Shown here piece after piece: positions 35,521-45,175 of a stretch of 64,000 bases of DNA. The stretch is from Cryptomeria japonica. Its lineage: Eukaryota; Streptophyta; Pinopsida; Cupressales; Cupressaceae. How positions within the stretch are numbered: the stretch's first letter is position 1; every line of letters begins with the position of its first letter. The position numbers and the translations under genes were made by a program. Below the pieces are notes generated by a model. That model was not told the origin of the DNA. It did not search any database and saw nothing but the letters and a program-made list of their open reading frames with translations. Where the stretch lies: the NCBI RefSeq assembly GCF_030272615.1, contig NC_081413.1, positions 18,982,285 through 19,046,284 of the forward strand, given 5' to 3'.

Positions 35521-36000
35521 TGTTGGATTTTGCCAAGATCAAGGGCACAATGAAAAGCATAAAAGAGACAATAGAATGACAAGAACAAACTGTATTCTCA
35601 TCAATATAAAAATGATCAACTGGATTAACCAATACAATGAATAGAGGCCTGCATATATAGGCAAGGCCATATGGATGTATGAGCACACAAATATGACAAG
35701 TGGCTCAATAAGAAACAAGGGTAGGTAGAAAATAGGTGTGGGTAGGTAGGAGAAATAATATAATATTCCACATGAGGTGGATCACCCATCGAAGGTGGAA
35801 TTATCACTCCACAATAAGTGGATATGATAGTGTAATAACAAGATCAACACCATAAGAGGTGGAATTTCTCCTACACACACTATCCCAATGTGACACAAAC
35901 ACCCAAGTGTCTCATATCCAAACTACTATGAAATGCATTATCCTAAGTAAACTTAAGTAAGTGTAATAATATCCATGATGAATAATTATTTACACCAACA
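35521..36000 (-). repeat. copia III 5' LTR
   Basis: 480 bases, TGTTGGATTTTGCC to TACACCAACA, the partner of 29047-29526. The duplication CATCT follows at 36001. Confidence 0.95.
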
Positions 36001-37070
36001 CATCTATATGTTGGGTGTCCCAATTTTCCATAGTTGTAACACTTCATAGTTGCAAAATAGGAGTTACCTCTGCCAGTACCTCTACCCCTATTTGGACCAC
36101 CTTGTGCACCTCTTCCTCTGGAATGTCCTCCTTTGAGATTGGTTTCACTACCATGCTTAGCCAACTTGGCTTCTCCTTGGTTTCTCTGCTCATTTGTCTT
36201 GCTTTGGTAACCACCTCGGTGATTCACTTGATCTCTACCTCTACCTCTACCCCTGTTATTGGAGTCTCCTTTCCTTTTGTTCCTCTCCTCTACCTTGACA
36301 GCAAGCTAATGGCATTTCTGAATAGTAGTAGGAGTCCATAGGCTTATCTCCTCCCGAATGTTCCACTTTAGGCCGCTTAGATACCAAGCCACCTTAATAG
36401 ATTCATCTTCTTGAAGCTTTGATCTAAGACAAAGTTTTTGGAATTATTCAGTGTAGGAGGTTACATCAAGATCTTTCTGCTTAAATCCTTGTCTCTTTTT
36501 ATGAAGCTGGATTTCATAATCCTCTGGTAAGTAGTTCTCCTTAATCTTACTCACCATAGCTTTCCAATTTGCAATAGGTAGCTTCTGCATGCTAACCCTT
36601 TATTCTTGTAGGTACTTTGACCATGTCAAAGTTGCTCCCCTTAGTCTTGATTTGGCAACTTTAACCTTCTGAGCCTCTATCACTCCTTCACACTCAAAGT
36701 GGTTTTCCATGCCCTCAATCCATTCCATAATAGTGTCAATGTCCATTCTTCCACTAAAATGTGGCAATCCTTCAAAGGCTTTGGTGTTCAAGGCCTTAAT
36801 AGCCTTCACAAAAGGTTCTTCATTGAACAAGGGATTAGGTTTAGGGATGATGTCATCTATGTTTATAGTCTTCTTGCCTTTACCCTTGGTGTCTTCATCC
36901 CAAGGTTCATGTGTCCTCTGATCCACCACTTCCTGCAGTTTATCCCTTATCTCACTCATTGCTGCTTCAAGGAGTCTATTCTTCTCCTTCTGCTCTTCCA
37001 CCTCTCTAGCCAGCTCTGCATTAGTAACCATTCTACTCTGCCCTAGTGATTCACCAGTATATAGAGACAT
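36001..37070 (-). pseudogene. Chromovirus gag
   Basis: It starts MSLYTGESLGQSRMVTN at 37070, with a coiled-coil (LAREVEEQKEKNRLLEAAM). The gag core has FSGRMDIDTIMEWIEGMENHF and GATLTWSKYLQE, then (past a TAA) YEIQLHKKRQGFKQKDLDV. A basic RGR/RGG-rich stretch follows, then one knuckle (CYNYGKLGHPTYRC, second Cys changed to Tyr). Three stops are at positions where Gln is likely (two TAA, one TAG). The 3' end is cut by copia III. Confidence 0.85.
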
Positions 37071-37095
37071 ACATAGTCCAACAAGTCTTTAACTA

Positions 37096-37108
37096 GGCTC
37101 TGATACCA
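37096..37108 (-). promoter_or_regulatory. Chromovirus primer binding site (tRNA-iMet)
   Basis: TGGTATCAGAGCC on the minus strand, three bases from the 5' LTR edge at 37112. It sets the element's orientation. Confidence 0.9.
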
Positions 37109-37111
37109 ATC

Positions 37112-38688
37112 TGATGGGATAGGATTTGGGATAGACTAGCCTATTCTATGCTCCTGGATCCTTTCCTTGGATCACCTAGTGTTCTCCTCACACCCTAGGG
37201 TCTCTAGGTCTCCCTTTTCTTGAGGAATCCCCTGACCTTGCCCAATCCACCCACCAATGAGTTGCTATGCTGCTGCTAAGGTCTCACCTACTCATGAGAC
37301 TCAAAACCCCTTACTATGGCTAAATAATGGCTAAGGCTTGTTCCACACTTTCCAAGGTCTTAGCAAGGTTAAATCAGGTCTTAAACCATGTTTTACACCC
37401 CTCCATGTGCCCCGAAGAAGTTGCTACCTACATCCTTTCTACTGATTTCACTGTTTTGTGTTTTTGCTTACAAAACAGGGCTACAAGTATTAGGACCAAT
37501 TAGGCCTCCTAACCAGTCTTCTAGGGCTTTCTCTCACAATAGATGCATCCACAACCCAAACTCCCAAAATGGACTACCAATCAATTGGCAAGGACTCAAG
37601 GATTTTCTAGGTTTGAGGCCTCCATGTGGCCGTACAGTGCCTAGGGTGAATTTTGGCGTTTTAAAGGGTTTTGTGATCTGCCTGGGTCACAGTGAAGGTT
37701 TTGTGTTTTAGCCACCTTGTTTGGATTGGTGGAGGCTCATCCTTCACACCAATGATTCTTCTAACACTCCTCTACACCTCCTTCAAATGATGTACTCTCC
37801 TTTGTCCAACCTTGCTCTCCAAGACCTCTGCAATCTAACCTCTCCTAACCAGGCACTGTCCAGTCTCGCCTAGGAGCAGGTCTTTTCTTGGCCTTCCTGC
37901 ATTTTGAAGGGCCCTTCTTGCTTGGGACTATAGTATAGGGTCTTCACTCTCATTTCCCATGGTTTCATGGTGTTTCCACAATGGGGAATGGAGTTAAGAC
38001 TTCATTTACACAATCCTATCCAAAATTGGACAATAAGAAGATAGTTTACAAACTATTTACAAACTCACTCAATCTGCAATTAAGAACCTAAAATAATTGC
38101 TTGAAATGAAAGTATTTACAACATGAAAGACAAACCACATAGTTTTGGATGTATCTCAATCCATTAACTTGCGTGTTTCCTTCATTCAAACTGACTGGTA
38201 ACAGTTTTACAGTCTCAGTCTGATATTTTTGCTAGGGCCATACAATGTCTGACATCCAACCCATGAATTTAGGGTTTGCAAGCACTTATACTACCTTTTC
38301 TTTGGTCTATGTGCCCAAACTAGGGTTTTCCACGCTAACCTAAAGAACTTGACATCATGGTGGAAAAGTTGCTTGACAACTTTTAAAAGTTGTCATGCAA
38401 CTTTTGAGCAACTTTCCCAATGTTGCTTTTTATGACTCCTAGACCCACATTGGGCCAACCTAAGGACACCACCATGTTATAAAGGACCCCTAAACACTTC
38501 AAGGACACACATACCCTCCATTTTCAAGAAAATCACAATCTTGACTCATGACCCATAAAATCTCTACTAGGACCCTAACTAGGACCTATGAGCACATTGC
38601 TCATTATTTTATGTACAATGGCTTCATAAGAAGCATAACACCAACAAAACAAGAAAGAGAAAGAGTTTGGAAGGGTGCTCCTACACCA
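37112..38688 (-). repeat. Chromovirus 5' LTR
   Basis: Partner of 23896-25467 with the same ends. It is interrupted by no other element. ATTAA follows at 38689. No gene lies within. Confidence 0.9.
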
Positions 38689-38958
38689 ATTAAGTATCCA
38701 ATAGGATATGTTCTCATGACAGGAACATGGTTTAGGAGATACCCTATCAAGAATTTTGATGTTTGGTTGTTCGAGGACTTTGAAACACACATACATATTC
38801 TTAATTTCTCCAACTTTGTTGTTGCAAAAAATATTCAATTGATTAAGTATTGTGGTAGACCTCATAACAACAATTTATGGAAAGTTCATGCATCCAACCA
38901 CAAGGCAATACTTGACACAATACTAGTTAGAGTCGATCCAGAAGGTTCACTTGATTGA
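38689..38958 (+). pseudogene. Decayed transposase-like ORF, C-terminal part
   Basis: The frame left at 23895 continues here: YPIGYVLMTGTWFRRYPIK, WLFEDFETHIHILNFSN, then IQLIKYCGRPHNNNLWKV and VRVDPEGSLD before a TGA. This tail is fully open. The junction, after removing the chromovirus and one ATTAA, keeps the frame, so both parts are one gene. The 100 bases after the stop hold nothing I can identify. Confidence 0.65.
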
Positions 38959-39059
38959 TTTTGGGTCATCTAGAAGTGTTCAATTGTTGGAGCATTACAA
39001 TGATTCTACGATTTAGGGTAAAATGATTTTGAGAATTTTGTATATATCATCGGTGAATT

Positions 39060-39360
39060 AATCTTTTTTTTTTTTTGTATATATAAATGCCCATGAGCTA
39101 ATTTGTGCATATTTAGAGGCAAAATTTTGTATATTTAAATGGCCATGAGCTGATTTGTACATATTTAAATGCCAAATTTTGTATATTTAGACAGCCATAA
39201 GTTGGATTTTGCATATTTAAATGCCAAATTATATATAAATGTCCATGAGCTGATTTATATATAATTGTTTTGTATATTTAAATAGCCAAGAGCTGATTTG
39301 TCCATATTTAGAGGCAAATTTTTGAATATATGTAAATTTTTGTATATGCAAATTTTGGTA
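39060..39360. repeat. AT-rich tandem repeat, ~45-55 bp unit
   Basis: CCATGAGCTGATTTGT-like cores recur near 39090, 39145, 39192, 39243 and 39285, separated by TATATTTAAATGCCAAATTT. The copies are degenerate. The stretch to 39533 after it is simple AT-rich DNA without a gene. Confidence 0.75.
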
Positions 39361-39533
39361 TATGTAAATTGTGCATAAATGGAATTTTGTGATGCATTTT
39401 GTATTTTTTATTATACTTGAAATTTTGTATGACTCTTTATGACTATTTATGAGTACATGTGTATGCCTACCGTACATGAGTATGTGGTGCATGATCACCT
39501 AGGTGGCCATATGTTTCTTTTTGGCCATTATGA

Positions 39534-40908
39534 GTCATTGTAGATAGGCCTCACATGACCATATAGGTTAAAACAAATCAATCGTATGCATCTTGTATTG
39601 TGAGAAATAGTCCATCGAAGTTTGACAATTTTTTGGACTTGGGGCATTTGAGAGATCATGTCGGTAGGGTAAGGATCTGACAGTCCAGCAAATTGGGAGG
39701 CACAACACAAGCATGCCTACCATAAACCTACCCATCCAGATGTGCCCATGCTGCTGGTTCATGCCCATGATGAAAAAAATCAAATTTATTCTATCTTGCA
39801 ACCTTGCATTGCATGCATCTGACAATCTTCGCACCAACTGAAAAAATGCTACCATGTGAAAATGGCTTTGATTCTTCAAAAAATGTGATAGGTCATTGTA
39901 TATGGGCCTCACATGACCCTATAGGTTCAAGAAGATCAATCCTATGCTTCTTGGATTGTGATAAATAGTTCGTCAAAGTTTGATAATTTTTTGGACTTAT
40001 GACACTTGAGAGATCGTGCTGGTAGGGTATGGCTCTGGACATTCCAGTGAGATGGGAAGCACAATAGGAGCATGCCTATCATAAACCTACCCACCTAGAT
40101 GCACTTGTGCTACTGGTTCATGCCCACGATGAACAAAATCAAATTTAGCCTATCTTGCAACCTTGCATTCCATGCATTTGCCAGTTTGAACACACCAACT
40201 AAAAAAATGCTACCATGTGAAAATGGCTCTAAGTCTTCAAAAACAAAGATAGGTCATTGTACATGGGCATCACATGAACCTATAGGTTCAAATAAATCAA
40301 TCCTATGCATCCTAGATTGCAAGAAATAGTCTATCAAAGTTTGACAATTTTTTGGACTTAGGGCACTTGAGAGATCGTGCCAGTAGGGTATGGCTCTAGA
40401 CGTTCTAGCCAGTGGGAGGCACAACAGGAGAATTCCTACTTAAAGCCTACCCAATTGGACATTCTCATGCTACTAGTTTATGCACATGATGAATGGAATC
40501 AAATTTAGCCTGCTTGCAACTTTCCATTGCATGCATCTGACGATTGTCACACCAACTAAAAAAATGCTACCATGTGAAAATAGCTTTGAGTCTTCAAAAA
40601 CCAAGATAGGTCATTGTAGATGGGCCTCAAATGACCCTATAGGTTCAAACCAATCAATTGTATGCATCTTGTATTGTGAGAAACAATATATCAAATTTTG
40701 ACAATGTTTTGGACTTGGGACACTTGAGAGATCATGCTAGTAGGGTATGGCTCTGGATGTTTCAGCAAGTTGGGAGGCAAAATAGGAGCATGCCTACCAT
40801 TAACCTACCCACTTGAATGCACTCTTCTATCTGGTTCATTCCCATGATGAATGAAACCAAATTTATCGTATCTTGCAACCTTGCATTGCATGCATCTGAT
40901 GGTTTTCG
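39534..40908. repeat. ~358-bp tandem satellite, just under four copies
   Basis: GTCATTGTAKATGGGC starts at 39534, 39892, 40253 and 40610, giving periods of 358, 361 and 357. Landmarks in each unit are GACCCTATAGGTTCAA, TTTTTTGGACTTRGGGCACTT, GGAGCATGCCTACC and AATGCTACCATGTGAAAA. The last copy stops at 40908. Copies are about 85-90% alike by eye. There is no coding signal. Confidence 0.95.
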
Positions 40909-41073
40909 CCTATCCTACTTTATGCAAAACTTCAATACAAAGTTTTCAACCTTTGGGTCATGTTAGAGATGCCTATTTATGACCACACAAGTGGTTTCCA
41001 TCATCTAACACCAAACTTTGATAACTTTGACAACAACAAGCAACTTTGAAAATAATTGAGCAACTTTGACAAC

Positions 41074-42192
41074 TGTTGTGCCTATGAAGTGTGATACTTG
41101 TAGCTGCAACACAAACAGTCAATAGATCATTACAAGCATGGTTAGAAAATAAGAAGAAAATCAAAGATGAACCATGACAAAGAGACCTAGCACCTCCTAA
41201 GAGATGCAAGCATGGATTTTCTCTCAAATCTAGATAAGGAATCCCACTGACTTGACTACACCTAGATGGAGGATTTGAAATGATAATGATATGCAAAGAT
41301 GAGATTGATTAAACAAGATACAATTAATCTAGAAAAGAGATTGATTAAGCTACATGATTCAACAATTATGCTAGAAAATGATCAAATTAAGCTAAATCTA
41401 AGATGAAATTGCCTATAATAAGAATGCTCAAATGATATGCTAGAATGGATATGCCTATAGTAACAATGTCTAAATTGATAATAAGATGGGATCCTTTGTG
41501 CTCCAAAATGGGGGATATTTATAGGATTTCCAAGGCTAGGGGTGAGGTAGCAAGAATCAATGGTCAATATTGAGTCTAAAGATATCAAGGGTGAAATTGG
41601 AGGAGGTTGGAGGAGAGGTTGGAGGAAGGGACACTTGTCATCTCTGTGGTGACAAGTGTAAAGGAGCCTTTCTCATGAGAGGGAAAATGTCCAAGTGAGG
41701 AGACATGTGGCCAAAGTTCCATGTGTCTCAAGGGAAGAATATCCACACCATAAGAGGATAGGATAAAGAGGTTGGGATGTGCATGATAGGATAGGGTTAG
41801 GCAAACCTAAGGTTAGGTGGAATGGGTTAGGTTAGAGGGATGGTTAGGTTAGGTGGTTAGAAGTTAGGAGGCATGTGGGTAATTTGAATTTAAAAATTCA
41901 AATAATAGGAAAAGACTAATTAATTTTCAACAACTCATAAATTGATTTGTTTTAATTAATTAGAGGATTAGAAGAATTGATTGAAATGGAGGGAGGATTA
42001 ATTAATTTGAATTAATTAATCAAAGGGGACCATGGAATGAAATTAATGAATAAATCCTTATATTTATTAATAAGTAGATGAAAGGGAGAATTTCATCAAA
42101 TTGCTAAAGAATTCAATTAAACTAGGAAGGGGGATTAATTAAATAATTGCTTATTTAATTATTTATCTTCAGACCATTTTTAGGTGTATACA
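41074..42192 (-). repeat. Tat A 3' LTR (left edge approximate)
   Basis: Ends GGTGTATACA, so the minus strand starts TGTATACACC. It contains ATTAATTAAATAA palindromes like those of the solo LTRs at 11262 and 12259. A cluster of GGTTAGG words is near 41780-41870. Confidence 0.55.
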
Positions 42193-42714
42193 TTTTGCCC
42201 CTCTTTGAAGCAAGGTGTGATGACACGTTGATTCAAAGAATAATCTCATTTTGATGATGATATTGGTTTGATAAGATTCCCTAGACATTGATTCATAAAT
42301 TGCGGTATGATGATTCCTCCTTGGGAGATAATTTGAGATAATTGATTTTTTTAGAGTGTGTGAATTTTTGCGAAAGTGATATCCTGATTAAAAATGATTT
42401 GATCTCTACAACTATGGTTGATGAAAATGCAAGTTCTACGATCACAGTGATGTGGTTTTTGATTATTGAATTATTGATAAAGATTGATAAGATCGAGATT
42501 CAGTCTGGTTTCAGGAATGACACCTCCTATATAAGACAAAGATGATCAAAGTGTCTGGTTTCAGGAATGATATATCCTGTATAAGACATGATCAAAATGT
42601 CTGGTTCCAAGAAAGATACATCTTGTATAAGACATCATAGAATCGATGTGGATGTGATCGATTGATAGAACTGATAAGGTTGATTGAGAAAAGAACTGAC
42701 AGTTTGTTGATAAC
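41074..42714 (-). mobile_element. Remnant of a Tat-like gypsy element (Tat A)
   Basis: An LTR-like block ends at 42192 (TTTTTAGGTGTATACA), followed by TTTTGCCCCTCTTTGA, the minus-strand polypurine tract seen also in Tat B. Internal 42193-42714 shares with Tat B repeated CTGGTTTCAGGAATG and TATAAGAC blocks. It is cut at 42714 by NA-IV. The left edge is a guess (a TGTTGTGCC start after the satellite). The 165 bases at 40909-41073 hold nothing I recognise. Confidence 0.6.
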
Positions 42715-43651
42715 TGTTGGCATATGGACACTCCAATGAGACATTGTGTGTGATTGAAGATTTTGTCATTGATGGCAACCTTGCAATCCTATGGCACCAG
42801 CAAGACATTATACAAGCAAAGCATCATACAGGAAACCTTGCAATCCTATGGCACCAGCAAGACATTATACCGGCAAAGCATCATACAGGGAACCTTGCAA
42901 TCCTATGGCACCGACAAGATATTATACCAGAAAAGTATAACACAAGCAAGATAGTGCACTGGCATCAAAAGATCAATCTACATCGGCACTGGCACAGAAG
43001 ATGTTCATCGACACAAAAGAAAATATGTATACCGACAAAAAGGCCGATAGGATTTTTGATATGTAATATTTTGTTTATTATTGTAAGCCGACTTGGAAAA
43101 TTGTAAAATGACTCTTGTATATAAAAGAGATCATTGTAGGCATTTGTAGGATATGGATAGAATGTATTAAATAAATTATAAGGCAGACCTAATGTGTGAA
43201 TTGTAGTTCAAGGGTATATGCAAAGAACAGAGCAAGAACCGGTACTAAATCTGGCATTGAAGATGCTATTGTAAAGCAGTACAGAATATTAGATTTGTGT
43301 AAATCCTTATTGTAAGTCAGTGTGACTTCTTATTGAGCAGTGAGCTCTAGGCAGTTGGCCTTCCTGCATGTGTAGGCCCCTATCATAAGTAATATTCTCT
43401 TATTGGCCAGTAAGTGAATATTGTGGGTCACAAATCCCACTGAGGTTTTTCCCACGTTGGGTTTCCTCATTAACAATCTTGTGTTATGGTTTTCTTTTCA
43501 TGTGGATGCTTTTGATTCTGTTATTTGCATTAATTCTTGCATATAGGTATACTGTTACTTTATATTCTGCATATTCAGTTTTAAGAAAACTTCATTACTA
43601 ATCAGATACTGATTCACCCCCCCCCTCTCAGTATCTATGGGAACCCTAACA
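42715..43651 (+). repeat. NA-IV 5' LTR with a 57-bp triplication
   Basis: TGTTGGCATATGGACACTCC to GGGAACCCTAACA, 937 bases. It is longer than NA-II's because a 57-bp segment beginning AACCTTGCAATCCTATGG is present three times (42777, 42834, 42891). Confidence 0.92.
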
Positions 43652-43653
43652 AT

Positions 43654-43666
43654 TGGTATCAGAGCC
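43654..43666 (+). promoter_or_regulatory. NA-IV primer binding site (tRNA-iMet)
   Basis: TGGTATCAGAGCC, two bases after the LTR end. It is the complete form of the site seen degraded in NA-II. Confidence 0.9.
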
Positions 43667-43722
43667 TGGTCCTCTATTTTCTGAAGCCTAACAGCTTGAG
43701 GAAGATCTTGACACCGGTAAAG

Positions 43723-44868
43723 ATGGAAAATCTGATGAAGCAACTTAAAGGAGCTCTTACTGACTGTGATGCAGAGAAGTTGAAAAATATCAAATTAGAA
43801 GATGATTTAAAAGCAGCTTAGGACATTATTCAAGCACTTCAAGAAAATCTTACTGTTACAAGAGAACTTTGTGAAAAATTGCAAAATGAAAATGATGAAA
43901 AAGAATCACTAAATGATATGATAGGCAAATTGAAACAAGAGATCATGACAACAAAAAATGAAATGTAGGATACGACTATGAGATTCTACAAAGAGATTGA
44001 GGACAGAAAGAAGAATGAAGAAGAATTGACCAGAAGACTAAGTGATGTAGCAAATGAGAACACAAGACTTACCTATGAAAATGATATGTTGAAGACAGAT
44101 CTGATGCATACTCAAAATGACTCGAATGAACTAATGAGATAAAAAGAGATCTTGGAAAGGGAATTGGAAACTGCAAATCAACACAAAGAAAAATTCAAGA
44201 AAAGCTCAGAAGAACTTGGTACCTTATTGAAAAATCAAAAACCCAAAGGTAACACTTCTGGAGTTGGATTTGAAGTTGGAGAAAGCTCCAGAATTGCAAA
44301 CACCCAGGATCAAAGCAAATTGGTAAGACTCTCTAATACCTATAAATTCAATGGAAAATGCTTTAACTGTAATAAATATGGTCATAGGGCAAATGAATGT
44401 AGATCTAGGAATTATCAAAACATTAATCCTCCCATCGGTCAATGCACCAAATGCAAGAAGATTGGTCATAACTTTGAAAATTGTAGAATGAATGTAAGAT
44501 GTTATGTTTGTGGAAGATTTGGTCATTTATCAAATAAATGCAGAACACAAACCAGCATAGGTTATGGAAAAGCTATTCAGAAAAATAATGTAACTTGTTA
44601 TGCATGTAACAAGATTGGTCATATTGCTAAATTCTATAGAAGTAAAGGTACACTGGTAGATAATAAAAGTGCTAGCTTGAAAGGTAAAGAAAAGGTTGAA
44701 GAGGTTAAGCAAGAATTTTCAAAGCAATGGATTAGAAAAGGTGATCTAAATATTGGTGTTACTTCTCCACCGGTAGAATCAACAAATACTTCACTTGCAG
44801 AACAATATGATGCTCCACTAGCAGGACAGAGCAATGCTCCACCAATAGGATATTCTTCATCAAATTGA
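43723..44868 (+). pseudogene. NA-IV ORF1: coiled-coil, zinc-knuckle gag-like protein
   Basis: ATG 43723 (MENLMKQLKGALTD) in one frame to 44868, about 381 codons, with three stops before 44152 (TAG, TAG, TAA) that are Gln in NA-II. The rest is a coiled coil, then CFNCNKYGHRANEC, CTKCKKIGHNFENC, CYVCGRFGHLSNKC and CYACNKIGHIAKFY (last Cys lost). Its knuckles 1 and 2 are intact where NA-II's first is broken. The 300 bases to ORF2 are spacer. Confidence 0.8.
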
Positions 44869-45175
44869 AGAAAATTATCTTGAGGGTTTGGCAACTTAAT
44901 GACAAATGTGTTATTATTCCCTCGGTTAGAGAAAAGAAGTTGAAAATCCTTCATTACCAAAAAATAGAGTTGAGTTAATATATTACCGGCAAACAATTAA
45001 TGTGGTAGGTGACAAAAAAGACTTTATAAAATAAGGTTTTTGGCTACATTTCATTTCACCATGAATTCAAACCTTCAGAAGAGCGCAAAGATTTTCGAGC
45101 TAAGGCATTCTGAGCACAGAGGCAAAGCACTTCAGCAACCAGTCCATCCAAAGGCAGAAAAAGGTATTTATCATC

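Larger units (their letters stand above)
29047..36000 (-). mobile_element. Ty1/copia retrotransposon 'copia III', complete and young
   Basis: Two 480-base LTRs (29047-29526 and 35521-36000) differ at only three sites by eye, all transitions. Exact duplication CATCT is at 29042-29046 and 36001-36005. The primer site, a long leader, gag, protease, integrase, RT, RNase H and polypurine tract are all present on the minus strand. One frame covers gag to protease. Later parts are broken by about eight stops, nearly all CAG to TAG. It is the youngest complete insertion in the window. Confidence 0.96.
23896..38688 (-). mobile_element. Ty3/gypsy chromovirus, complete and interrupted by copia III
   Basis: LTRs at 23896-25467 and 37112-38688 flank gag, protease, RT, RNase H, integrase and a chromodomain-like tail on the minus strand. 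This is the gypsy order with integrase last. Exact duplication ATTAA lies at 23891-23895 and 38689-38693, and the transposase-like reading frame is continuous across the site when the insert is removed. LTR divergence is several percent by eye. All coding parts carry stops. Copia III sits between gag and protease. Confidence 0.93.

Noticed and set aside
29047-36000. APOBEC-like editing of element cDNA
   Set aside because: Stops look like C-to-T on the coding strand, not G-to-A, and the Tat B antisense ORF shows C-to-T on the opposite strand. The effect is two-stranded.
7679-37108. tRNA genes at the TGGTATCAGA sites
   Set aside because: Only the 10-13 bases that pair with the tRNA 3' end are present, each next to an LTR. 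They are primer sites. I found no tRNA, rRNA or other RNA gene.
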